From Candidatus Eisenbergiella stercorigallinarum (GTDB lineage: Bacteria; Bacillota; Clostridia; Lachnospirales; Lachnospiraceae): a DNA stretch of 10,087 nucleotides. Numbering within the stretch: position 1 is the first letter of the stretch; every line of letters begins with the position of its first letter. A model generated the notes under the pieces. The model was not told where the DNA came from, made no database searches, and was given only the letters and a program-made list of their open reading frames with translations. This document shows positions 1-5,927 of this stretch, piece after piece. Where the stretch lies: the NCBI GenBank assembly GCA_019120525.1, contig DWUW01000169.1, forward strand, positions 1 to 10,087. Direction: 5' to 3'. A program made the position numbers and the translations under genes.

Positions 1-34
1 GTTCATCCTGAGCCAGGATCAAACTCTCTTGTTT
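1..34 (-). rRNA. 16S ribosomal RNA, 5' end only
   Basis: The minus strand reads AGAGTTTGATCCTGGCTCAG from 27 downward, followed by GATGAAC. This is the universally conserved start of bacterial 16S rRNA. Aligning to E. coli numbering (A8 at position 27) places the mature 5' end near 34. Only the first ~34 nt lie in the window, and the gene continues left of position 1. The exact mature end is inferred, not seen. Confidence 0.97.
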
Positions 35-128
35 AATCTTTGGTTCCGATCAACTCTGGTCAATCTTTCCCGTTTTTACTGTTTTGGGTTTGTCCCTTCC
101 ATCCTCCCGGACTTCCAGGACCGTTCCT

Positions 129-155
129 CTGAATAATTCTTTTTGGAATTTTCAG
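129..155 (-). other. Hairpin in the 16S rRNA leader
   Basis: CTGAA and AATTC (one base apart) pair with GAATT and TTCAG across a 6-nt loop, giving a 10-bp stem with one bulged base. It lies inside the predicted leader RNA, between P2 and the 16S start. No T-run follows, so it is not a terminator. It may help fold or process the leader. No clear boxA-type antitermination motif was found. Confidence 0.4.
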
Positions 156-219
156 GGTCGCATTACTGTTTATTTGTCAAGGTGCTTTGTCTTGGCTTTC
201 CTCGGCCGCAACGGTGATT

Positions 220-248
220 ATCTTATCACATCCGTTCGCTTTCGTCAA
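220..248 (-). promoter_or_regulatory. Promoter P2 of the rRNA operon (TTGACG-17-TAAGAT)
   Basis: On the minus strand a -35 TTGACG (243-248) is separated by exactly 17 bp from a -10 TAAGAT (220-225). The start point would fall near 213, giving a 16S leader of roughly 180 nt. This is the promoter closest to the rRNA gene. The 35-219 interval holds no gene, only leader sequence. Confidence 0.7.
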
Positions 249-311
249 GCACTTTTTTCAACTTTTTTATTTCAGTTGATTTTGTTTTCCACCGGTTCGC
301 GGTGGAGCTTT

Positions 312-341
312 AGTATATCACCAGTTTTCTCCAAATGTCAA
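312..341 (-). promoter_or_regulatory. Promoter P1 of the rRNA operon (TTGACA-18-TATACT, extended -10)
   Basis: On the minus strand a perfect -35 TTGACA (336-341) and a -10 TATACT (312-317) are 18 bp apart, and a TGA just upstream of the -10 gives an extended -10. Tandem strong promoters are normal for rRNA operons. P1 lies about 92 bp upstream of P2. Confidence 0.75.
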
Positions 342-372
342 CAGATTTTTTTGAGTTTTTTTTACTTTTTCC
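342..372 (-). promoter_or_regulatory. A-tract UP-element-like region upstream of rRNA P1
   Basis: Immediately upstream of the P1 -35 box the minus strand carries three phased A-runs (about 5, 8 and 7 A) in ~30 bp. This matches the position and composition of UP elements, which bind the RNA polymerase alpha subunit C-terminal domain at rRNA promoters. Assignment is by position and composition only. Confidence 0.5.
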
Positions 373-411
373 AAACACGTTCTTTTCATACAAGATCTTG
401 TGGCCCGCATA

Positions 412-930
412 CTATATTTTGTGTTTCGGCAGGGAATCCACCGCGGCTTCGGTGAACGACTGTACCCATCGCGAGATACCGTTTGCATTATAAAGCGCCG
501 TCAGCCATTCGTTTTCCCATGTCCAGGCCATAATCTGCTCCCCAAACTCTCCTGTTGGGAATACCTGAATCACGCAATACATGATCCAGGAGGCAAGGAC
601 GATCTCCGCCACCCCCGCCGCAAATCCCAAAAGACTGTTCAGCAAACTGAACAGCGGAAGCTTCGCGATCGCTTTCAGGGACTTCATAATGATTCCAAAC
701 AGGTGAAGAAGGATTCCTGCGGCCAAAAGAAGCATCACGGAAATCGCGCCGTTTTTTATGTCATTTTTCTGAAAGCTGGCTACCGCCATAAGAAGAAGGG
801 CCAGGACAAGGAATGCTGCAGCAAGCGAAATTAGACGGTATACTTCATCCGCAAATCCGTTCTTAAATCCCCTGAAGGCACGCCAGACAGCCAAAAGGAA
901 AAGCGCCGGCAGCAATAAATTGATATTCAT
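412..930 (-). CDS. CvpA family membrane protein
   Basis: A 172-residue, very hydrophobic protein with four probable membrane segments (about residues 3-18, 33-52, 61-84 and 98-122) and a polar C-terminal tail. The RGFKNGF stretch after the first segment (20-26) and the LFSLLNSLLGFAAG stretch (93-106) before the last helix match the pattern of the CvpA (colicin V production) family. Members are small inner-membrane proteins linked to envelope stress tolerance; their molecular activity is unsettled. The ATG at 930 has GGGAG six bases upstream. It begins 14 nt after the stop of the DUF5711-like gene, so the two are almost surely cotranscribed. No clear terminator separates its end from the rRNA promoters about 70 bp away. 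Confidence 0.8.
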   Translation of the reverse strand: MNINLLLPALFLLAVWRAFRGFKNGFADEVYRLISLAAAFLVLALLLMAVASFQKNDIKNGAISVMLLLAAGILLHLFGIIMKSLKAIAKLPLFSLLNSLLGFAAGVAEIVLASWIMYCVIQVFPTGEFGEQIMAWTWENEWLTALYNANGISRWVQSFTEAAVDSLPKHKI

Positions 931-944
931 CCGTATCTCCCTGA

Positions 945-2147
945 TTATTTCATTTCAATGGTATCGATACTATCCTGCGCGACGGCCAAGTAACGGTTTC
1001 CGGAAAGAGGAGTAAAGAGAAAATATGGCTTCTCAAAATCGCCCTTAAACCGTTCTACGCCGTTCATATTGGCAAGAAGGCATTGTGTTTCATTATAAAT
1101 AATTATATTATCATTGCGCAGGACGATATCCTTGTAATCCATGTCAAAATACAGGACAGCGTCCACCTGGCCGGAAGTATTATATACATCCAGCCGGTAT
1201 TTGCCCTGTCCTGTCGTATCCAGAAAGACAAGGCCGATATGCGTGCTGTTGTAAAAAACACTCTGAATTTCCTCATTCAGCAGAACATCCGCCGCACTTT
1301 TCGGCCTCTGCCCTCCGCCGTATATGACAAGTCTGTTATCCGCCACCGCAAATGAGGTATCATTATCCAGGAAAGCAAGAAAAGGAATGACTGCATCCGC
1401 ATAATCCGAGCCGCTGACAAAATTATCCACATAATTCTGCCCGATGGCGCTGAAATTATAGAACGCGACACTGCTTTTCGCTTTACCGTTATCCACAGTC
1501 AGATAGGAAACCGCAAGCAGGGAACCATCCGGAGACAGCGCCAGGGCGGACGGATATCCGCTGTTCGGCATGGTCGTCCGGAGATAGGCGATCGTTTCCC
1601 CCAGAGTACTGTAAAGATAGATCCAGGTAATATTGGTATCCTCCAGGACGGCAGCGACGGTACCGCTCTCGGATACGGCAATTTCCCGGATAGGCAGATT
1701 GGTATCTATTTCCGTATAGCTGCCGTCATGCGCGATACTGTATATGATATGCCCGTTGTAATCTGCAGCTGCCACCCTGGTTCCCGCCACGCGGATCAAT
1801 GGCTCCTGCATCTCATAAGCCTGATTCCATACCGCATTTCCTTTTGCATCCGTATAGCTGATACCGTCTCCGCTGTAGGAAAGAAAACCGTTCCCATAAC
1901 TGAGGCAGGTAGAGCCGTCATATTGCTGACGTACCACAGAGGAAAGAATCACATAACTCGTATAGATCTGATTCTTCATCTGTACATAGACCAGCGTTCC
2001 GAGTACCGCAAAAACCAGAATTACGAACAGCGCCCTTCCCAGCCTGATCAGCCGATGTTTCTGAATCAGCGCGCCAAAATCACGGGACTCAGTTTCGCCG
2101 GCTCTGCGTTCCGCCTTTTTCTGCAGATAAGTCCGTAAGTTGATCAT
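945..2147 (-). CDS. DUF5711-like membrane-anchored protein, probable extracellular beta-propeller
   Basis: A 400-residue protein: a basic cytoplasmic N-terminus (1-36), one membrane helix (about 37-57), then some 340 residues that are probably outside the membrane. The outer part repeats a blade-like pattern in which short beta-strands alternate with small-residue turns. ALSPDGSLLAVSY (202-214) is the clearest WD40/propeller-type stretch, with ADYNGHIIYSIAHDG near 128-142 another. Layout and pairing with a CvpA-type gene fit the DUF5711 family of Clostridia, whose function is unknown. No catalytic residues or cysteine pairs stand out. The ATG at 2147 follows AAGGGAAT on the mRNA. Family assignment is from recall of architecture, not from a search. 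An envelope scaffold or sensor is plausible but unproven. Confidence 0.7.
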   Translation of the reverse strand: MINLRTYLQKKAERRAGETESRDFGALIQKHRLIRLGRALFVILVFAVLGTLVYVQMKNQIYTSYVILSSVVRQQYDGSTCLSYGNGFLSYSGDGISYTDAKGNAVWNQAYEMQEPLIRVAGTRVAAADYNGHIIYSIAHDGSYTEIDTNLPIREIAVSESGTVAAVLEDTNITWIYLYSTLGETIAYLRTTMPNSGYPSALALSPDGSLLAVSYLTVDNGKAKSSVAFYNFSAIGQNYVDNFVSGSDYADAVIPFLAFLDNDTSFAVADNRLVIYGGGQRPKSAADVLLNEEIQSVFYNSTHIGLVFLDTTGQGKYRLDVYNTSGQVDAVLYFDMDYKDIVLRNDNIIIYNETQCLLANMNGVERFKGDFEKPYFLFTPLSGNRYLAVAQDSIDTIEMK

Positions 2148-2199
2148 GGAATTCCCTTTTTGTCCTTTGATTATATTCCCTGAAAAAAGTATCCAGGAT

Positions 2200-2228
2200 A
2201 GTATACCACAAACTTTTGCATTTTGCGA
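2200..2228 (-). promoter_or_regulatory. Extended -10 promoter for the DUF5711-cvpA pair
   Basis: On the minus strand TGG precedes TATACT (2200-2205), forming an extended -10. The -35 region 17 bp upstream (TCGCAA, 2223-2228) matches only half of the consensus, as is common for extended -10 promoters. The start point would be near 2193, giving a leader of about 46 nt. It lies in the 112-bp gap after the LysM gene. Confidence 0.5.
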
Positions 2229-2259
2229 CAGTTACCATTTTACCGAAACCACGTTTTCC

Positions 2260-3663
2260 TTACTCCGGAAGAAGGATTTTCTGTCCCGGGATCAGGTGAT
2301 TCGGATTGACAAGCCGATTCAATTCGGCAACTTCCTCCACTCTTTCCGCTGTGCCATATTGCCGCCTGCATATTTCCGCCAGGCTGTCTCCCTTTTGCAC
2401 AATGTAGGCAGCTGTTTCCGGACTGGAAGCTGTTTCATCCGAAGATCCGGTTTCGCTTGCCAAAACGGTTTCCTGCTCCGCCCGGGAAATATCCGGAACC
2501 GTTTCGGAAGGCTCCTCTTTTTCCGTTTCGGAAGGCTCCTCTTTTTTCGCATCGGAAAGCATATCTTCGGCCGCGGCAGCATCCGCTGCGCTTTCCCCGG
2601 CCGTAATTTCTTCGGCTGCAGAATCTTCGGCTGTGGAATCTTCGGCTGTGGAATCTTCGGCTGCGGAATCTTCAGCCGCGGTTTCTTCCGCTATAGGATA
2701 TTCCGGCACGCGGATCCGGGTCTCTTCCACAACGAGCGGGCTGTTTTCCGCTTCCCTGCCCTGATCTGCGTCTTCTTCCTTCGGACGGATCTTTTCCTCC
2801 GGCGCCTGCGTGAAAAAATTCCCCACCGCTTTCATTTTCCCATCGCCGTCCGCCGAAGTAAGCGCCGCCGCGCAAAGTCCCAGGAAAACTGCCGCCGCTG
2901 CCGCCCTGACCCGAAAATCTGTCTTTTTTTCGCCTCCCCCCGCGCCGCCAGTCTCTCCGCCTTCCGATCTCCCAACGGGATATCCCCGTTTCCCATCTTT
3001 GTTTCTCCGCTGTTGCCTCGGACCGGTCTGCGCCGCATGGAGTACTTTTTCCTGCCCTTCTGTATCTGAGCTTTCTTTTTTCAGGTCATAAACCACAGGC
3101 CGGCGCAGGATCCGCCGAGGCTCCTTCCCGCCGTCCGGGGCGCAGCTTTTACGCTCATCCTGCGGCATTGTCCGGGTAGAATCCGGTTTCTTCGGGCCGC
3201 TGCCGGCATTTTCCTTTACCGGGCCTCCGGCAGGCCCGGCCTGTCCCGCGGCCCTGTGGCGGAAGGGCACAGGGCTTTCTCCGGGACGGTTCTGATGCAT
3301 GGCGATCAGGTAGGACTGCATGTCCTCATTCTGTTCATAAAAAATAAAGCAGCCGCTCAGAGGGGCGGAATAACCATCCTCAAAAAAAGCCCAGGCATCC
3401 TTTTCGTCAAAGGTAACTTCTCCGATCCTGCGCTGAAGGGCGAAATATCTGCTTTCCATCAGCTCCCAGCCCGGTTCTTCTTTTGCCGCGCCATAAATGA
3501 AATAATAGGTAATCTCTCCTTCCTGCTCCAGTTTTCCATAGAGGCAGAAATCCGCTTCATTTTCCCGGTACTGGGTAAGCAGGGTATGTACATAATCCTC
3601 CACATAAATCTTATGACAGGGATCCGGTTCGCCTGTCTGTATTACATTTTTCGGAATCTGCAT
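2260..3663 (-). CDS. Single-pass membrane protein with C-terminal LysM domain
   Basis: 467 residues from the ATG at 3663. An upstream in-frame ATG at 3861 would add 66 residues of unlikely composition and would start inside galM. The ATG at 3663 has a purine-rich GGCGGTGAAGG just upstream. In order: a globular N-terminal domain (about 1-125); a low-complexity basic and Gly/Pro-rich stretch (126-250); a membrane helix (about 252-270) preceded by KKTDFRVR, which puts the N-terminus inside; an acidic Ala/Glu/Thr linker with pentapeptide repeats (326-366); two EKEEPSET-type repeats (373-388); and a LysM domain (419-466: YIVQKGDSLAEICRRQYG ... LNPNHLIPGQ-like end). LysM binds N-acetylglucosamine chains of peptidoglycan, so the protein probably tethers the membrane to the wall or senses the wall. 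The N-terminal domain is not recognised with confidence. Confidence 0.85.
   Translation of the reverse strand: MQIPKNVIQTGEPDPCHKIYVEDYVHTLLTQYRENEADFCLYGKLEQEGEITYYFIYGAAKEEPGWELMESRYFALQRRIGEVTFDEKDAWAFFEDGYSAPLSGCFIFYEQNEDMQSYLIAMHQNRPGESPVPFRHRAAGQAGPAGGPVKENAGSGPKKPDSTRTMPQDERKSCAPDGGKEPRRILRRPVVYDLKKESSDTEGQEKVLHAAQTGPRQQRRNKDGKRGYPVGRSEGGETGGAGGGEKKTDFRVRAAAAAVFLGLCAAALTSADGDGKMKAVGNFFTQAPEEKIRPKEEDADQGREAENSPLVVEETRIRVPEYPIAEETAAEDSAAEDSTAEDSTAEDSAAEEITAGESAADAAAAEDMLSDAKKEEPSETEKEEPSETVPDISRAEQETVLASETGSSDETASSPETAAYIVQKGDSLAEICRRQYGTAERVEEVAELNRLVNPNHLIPGQKILLPE
2501..2548 (-). repeat. 24-bp direct repeat (two units) coding EKEEPSET-like octapeptides
   Basis: Units at 2501-2524 and 2525-2548 differ by a single base. 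They code a Lys/Glu/Pro/Ser octapeptide, twice, in the wall-spanning linker of the LysM protein. Confidence 0.8.
2606..2695 (-). repeat. 15-bp tandem repeats coding an acidic pentapeptide linker
   Basis: Four nearly identical 15-bp units (GAATCTTCGGCTGTG type on the plus strand) span 2621-2680, with a diverged unit on each side (2606-2620 and 2681-2695). On the coding strand they give (S/T)(A/T)AED-like pentapeptides, in frame because 15 is a multiple of 3. Such repeats can gain or lose units without breaking the gene, changing linker length between membrane and LysM domain. Confidence 0.85.
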
Positions 3664-3774
3664 GCCTTCACCGCCTTTTTTTCTTTCAATATAGCAGAGA
3701 AGGGCTGCGGATTTTATCGGAACGCGCGGGCATTTCCCATTTTTTTCAGTCAAAAAGAAGCAGCTATCGACAAA

Positions 3775-3807
3775 GGAGCCCGGCGCAGGATTCCCGCGCC
3801 AGGCTCC
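3775..3807 (-). terminator. GC-rich hairpin downstream of galM
   Basis: The arms GGAGCCCGGCGC (3775-3786) and GCGCCAGGCTCC (3796-3807) form 12 pairs including one wobble, around a 9-nt loop. It sits 61 bp past the galM stop on the minus strand. Only TTTGT follows directly, and a T-rich stretch comes ~15 nt later, so intrinsic termination may be partial or the hairpin may mainly protect the mRNA 3' end. The 3664-3867 gap otherwise holds only a weak candidate -10 (TATATT near 3690) for the LysM gene. Confidence 0.6.
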
Positions 3808-3867
3808 CCGGCAGATTCGTATGGATCCCTGTTTCCAGGCATCATCAGGCAATGGTTCCAACAGGCA

Positions 3868-4902
3868 TTACACAAACCGGAAAACCGTCGTGCTGCGGTA
3901 ATCCCTGTCCGGCCCGAAAACGGCAGAAGGGAAATCCGGCTCATTCGCCGAATCCGGATAATACTGCGTCTCAAGGCAGAGCGCTCCTCTGCGTCTATAA
4001 GTGGCCCCATCCTTTCCGGCACATTCTGTTACGCCATTTGCCGCGTAGAACTGTACACCGGGAAGATCCGTATAGACCTCCATCGTCCTGCTGCCGGAAG
4101 GATTCTGGGCACAGGCAACCAGCCGTATGCTTCCGTCGTAGCCGTTCAGGCACCAGTTGTGGTCATAGCCGCCCACCATGGTAAGCTGCTCCCAGTCCGC
4201 ATCAATCTCTTTTCCGATCTTCTTCGGGGAACGGAAATCCATGGGGGTTCCTTCCACAGGAAGAAGCCTTCCGGTGGGGATCGCCCCGGGCAGGATCTCC
4301 GTATAGGCGTCCGCATGCAGCGTCAGCACATGTTCGCCGATATCGCCCGCATCATGCCCGTCCAGATTGAAGTAGCTGTGGTTCGTCATATTCAGAATGG
4401 TCTTCTTATCGCTGGTTCCGGCATACTCCAGCTTCAGCTCGTTGTCTTCCGTCAGGGTATAAGTCAGCTGCAGCTTCTTATTGCCCGGGAATCCCAGTTC
4501 TCCGTCCGCCATGGCAAGGGAGAAGGTAACGCTGTTCTCTCCCATCTGCGCGTCCCATACCCGCTTATGGCTTCCCAGATCCTTATGGCTGTGCAGGTTG
4601 TTGGGGCCGTCGTTCACATCCAGATGATATTCCACACCGTCAATCGAAAAACGCGCGCCGGCGATCCGGTTCGCGCTGGGCGCGATCACTGCGCCAAAAA
4701 AGCAGCCGTTGTCAAAATATTCCTCCAGCGTATCGTATCCCATCACCACGTCCGCAGTTTTTCCGGTGTTATCCGGGACGATCAGACGTACCAGGATAGC
4801 CCCGAAATCCGTCACCACGGCCTTCATTCCCCTGTTGTTTTCCAGCGTATAAAGGGAAGCCGTTTTTCCATCCTTTGTTACCCCAAATGTTTCCTTGCGC
4901 AT
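3868..4902 (-). CDS. galM: Galactose mutarotase (aldose 1-epimerase)
   Basis: 344 residues, the normal length for GalM. The enzyme interconverts alpha and beta anomers of galactose and glucose in the cytoplasm, feeding the Leloir pathway. The family residues are in place: Arg79 (SANRIAG), His104 (NNLHSH), the catalytic acid His175 (NHSYFNL), Asp247 (YDHNW) and the catalytic base Glu311 (LETQYYPD). The ATG at 4902 is chosen over an in-frame ATG at 4938. The upstream one would overlap the recR stop, while the chosen one has AAGGAGG eight bases away. It is the last gene of the pfkA-dnaX-ybaB-recR-galM run, 32 nt after recR, and is followed by a hairpin. No galK or galT is nearby. Confidence 0.95.
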   Translation of the reverse strand: MRKETFGVTKDGKTASLYTLENNRGMKAVVTDFGAILVRLIVPDNTGKTADVVMGYDTLEEYFDNGCFFGAVIAPSANRIAGARFSIDGVEYHLDVNDGPNNLHSHKDLGSHKRVWDAQMGENSVTFSLAMADGELGFPGNKKLQLTYTLTEDNELKLEYAGTSDKKTILNMTNHSYFNLDGHDAGDIGEHVLTLHADAYTEILPGAIPTGRLLPVEGTPMDFRSPKKIGKEIDADWEQLTMVGGYDHNWCLNGYDGSIRLVACAQNPSGSRTMEVYTDLPGVQFYAANGVTECAGKDGATYRRRGALCLETQYYPDSANEPDFPSAVFGPDRDYRSTTVFRFV

Positions 4903-4910
4903 TTCCAAAC

Positions 4911-4917
4911 CCTCCTT
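4911..4917 (-). promoter_or_regulatory. Ribosome binding site that fixes the galM start
   Basis: AAGGAGG on the minus strand lies 8 nt before the ATG at 4902 and downstream of the alternative ATG at 4938. This excludes the longer reading. Confidence 0.85.
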
Positions 4918-4934
4918 ATATTGTCCTTTGTTCT

Positions 4935-5531
4935 TCACATTTCCGTCCTGCCCTCCAGCGCGCGCAGGAGAGTGACCTCGTCGATATATTCCAGATCTCC
5001 GCCTACGGGAACGCCGCTGGCAATCCGCGTCACCTTTATTCCTGTGGGCTTGATCAGCTTTCCGATGTACATGGCAGTGGTCTCGCCCTCCAGGCTGGAA
5101 TTGGTGGCGATGATCACCTCCTTCACATCGCCTTTCAGGCGGTGCATCAGTTCTTTGAGGCGGATATCATTGGGCCCGATCCCCAGCATGGGAGAAATGG
5201 CTCCGTGCAGGACGTGATAAACGCCCTCATATTTTCCCGTTTTCTCATAGGCCGCCAGGTCGCGGGTATTTTCCACTACCATGATGGTAGAATGATCACG
5301 CCTTTCATTGGAGCAGATAGGGCATTTTTCCGCGTCGGTCAGGGTAAAACACTCCTCACAGTAGCGCACATGCTCCTTCGCCTCCGTCATGGAACGGGCC
5401 AGCTTCTCCACCCTTCCCTTCGGCATATTAATGATGTGGAAAGCAAGGCGCTGGGCCGATTTGCTCCCGATGCCGGGGAGGGCGGAAAGCTCCTCGATCA
5501 GTTGATTGATATAACCGCTGTAAAGATCCAT
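4935..5531 (-). CDS. recR: Recombination mediator protein RecR
   Basis: 198 residues, typical for RecR. The protein works with RecF and RecO to load RecA on SSB-coated single-stranded gaps. Domains in order: helix-hairpin-helix DNA-binding segment (about 10-30, LPGIGSKSAQRLAFHI), a C4 zinc finger (Cys58, Cys61, Cys70, Cys73), a Toprim domain beginning with VVE (Glu87) and DLAAYEKTG, and the C-terminal GVPVGGDLEYIDEVTLLRAL, a strong RecR signature. Its ATG overlaps the ybaB stop by one base (TGATG), so translation is probably coupled. A GGAGG lies 12 nt upstream, too far to act well by itself. The dnaX-ybaB-recR order is widely conserved. Confidence 0.98.
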   Translation of the reverse strand: MDLYSGYINQLIEELSALPGIGSKSAQRLAFHIINMPKGRVEKLARSMTEAKEHVRYCEECFTLTDAEKCPICSNERRDHSTIMVVENTRDLAAYEKTGKYEGVYHVLHGAISPMLGIGPNDIRLKELMHRLKGDVKEVIIATNSSLEGETTAMYIGKLIKPTGIKVTRIASGVPVGGDLEYIDEVTLLRALEGRTEM

Positions 5532-5878
5532 CAGAACGGGAAGCCTCCGCCAAGGCCGCCGGTCATCTTACTCATCATCTCCGCATTGGCCTCATCCGCC
5601 ATGCGCAGCGCCTCATTTACCGCCGCGACGATCATGTCCTCCAGCATCTCCACATCGTCCGGATCCACGGCATCCTCGGCCAGCTTCACCTTCGTCACTT
5701 CCTTTTTGCCGGTCACGGTGACCTCAACGGCTCCGCCGCCGGATTTCGCGGTAAATTCCTTCGTCTCCAGCTCCTTTTGGTTCTCCTCCATCTGGCGCTG
5801 CATCCGCTGCGCCTGCTTCATCAGGTTGTTCATGCTTCCGGGCATTCCGCCGCCCGGAAATCCGCCTCTTTTGGCCAT
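5531..5878 (-). CDS. YbaB/EbfC family nucleoid-associated protein
   Basis: 115 residues from the ATG at 5878. A small dimeric DNA-binding protein of the YbaB/EbfC family, thought to act as a nucleoid-associated factor. It has a Gly/Met-rich N-terminus, a long first helix rich in Met/Gln/Lys/Glu (about 15-40), a central beta hairpin (AVEVTVTGKKEVTKVKL) and a second helix (MLEDMIVAAVNEALRMADEA), ending in a Gly-rich tail, as in the family. An in-frame ATG 12 bases upstream (5890) overlaps the ribosome binding site and is rejected. It lies 49 nt after dnaX and overlaps recR by one base. Confidence 0.95.
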   Translation of the reverse strand: MAKRGGFPGGGMPGSMNNLMKQAQRMQRQMEENQKELETKEFTAKSGGGAVEVTVTGKKEVTKVKLAEDAVDPDDVEMLEDMIVAAVNEALRMADEANAEMMSKMTGGLGGGFPF

Positions 5879-5883
5879 GGCTT

Positions 5884-5888
5884 CCTCC
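5884..5888 (-). promoter_or_regulatory. Ribosome binding site that fixes the ybaB start
   Basis: GGAGG on the minus strand lies 5 nt before the ATG at 5878. The alternative ATG at 5890 is directly next to this GGAGG, so it is part of the signal rather than the start. Confidence 0.75.
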
Positions 5889-5899
5889 ATTCCGGTTCC

Positions 5900-5914
5900 G
5901 CGCCGAAACGGCGC
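5900..5914 (-). other. Small GC hairpin between dnaX and ybaB
   Basis: GCGCCG and CGGCGC pair perfectly around a 3-nt loop in the 49-nt gap. There is no T-run after it. It lies about 12 nt ahead of the ybaB ribosome binding site. It could mark an mRNA processing or stability point that sets the dnaX to ybaB-recR ratio, but the sequence alone does not show this. Confidence 0.4.
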
Positions 5915-5927
5915 TTCTTCCCGTTTT

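Noticed and set aside
175..180. A third perfect TTGACA in the rRNA leader on the minus strand
   Set aside because: No -10-like hexamer lies 16-18 bp downstream (CCCTGA at 17 bp), so a third promoter is not supported.
84..455. Plus-strand 123-residue frame over the rRNA leader
   Set aside because: It lies opposite two rRNA promoters and the leader, is rich in Phe and Ser from T-tracts, and has no ribosome site.
2606..2695. Short regular repeats as a CRISPR-like array
   Set aside because: The units are contiguous without spacers, are 15 bp long and code an in-frame peptide repeat inside a gene.
2140..3069. Plus-strand 309-residue frame with FGCGIFGCGIF-type repeats
   Set aside because: The repeats are the antisense reading of the LysM linker repeats, and no start signal supports it.
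3256..5217. Plus-strand open frame of 653 codons opposite galM and the LysM gene
   Set aside because: It is antisense to a clear galM with all catalytic residues and has no domain or ribosome site of its own.
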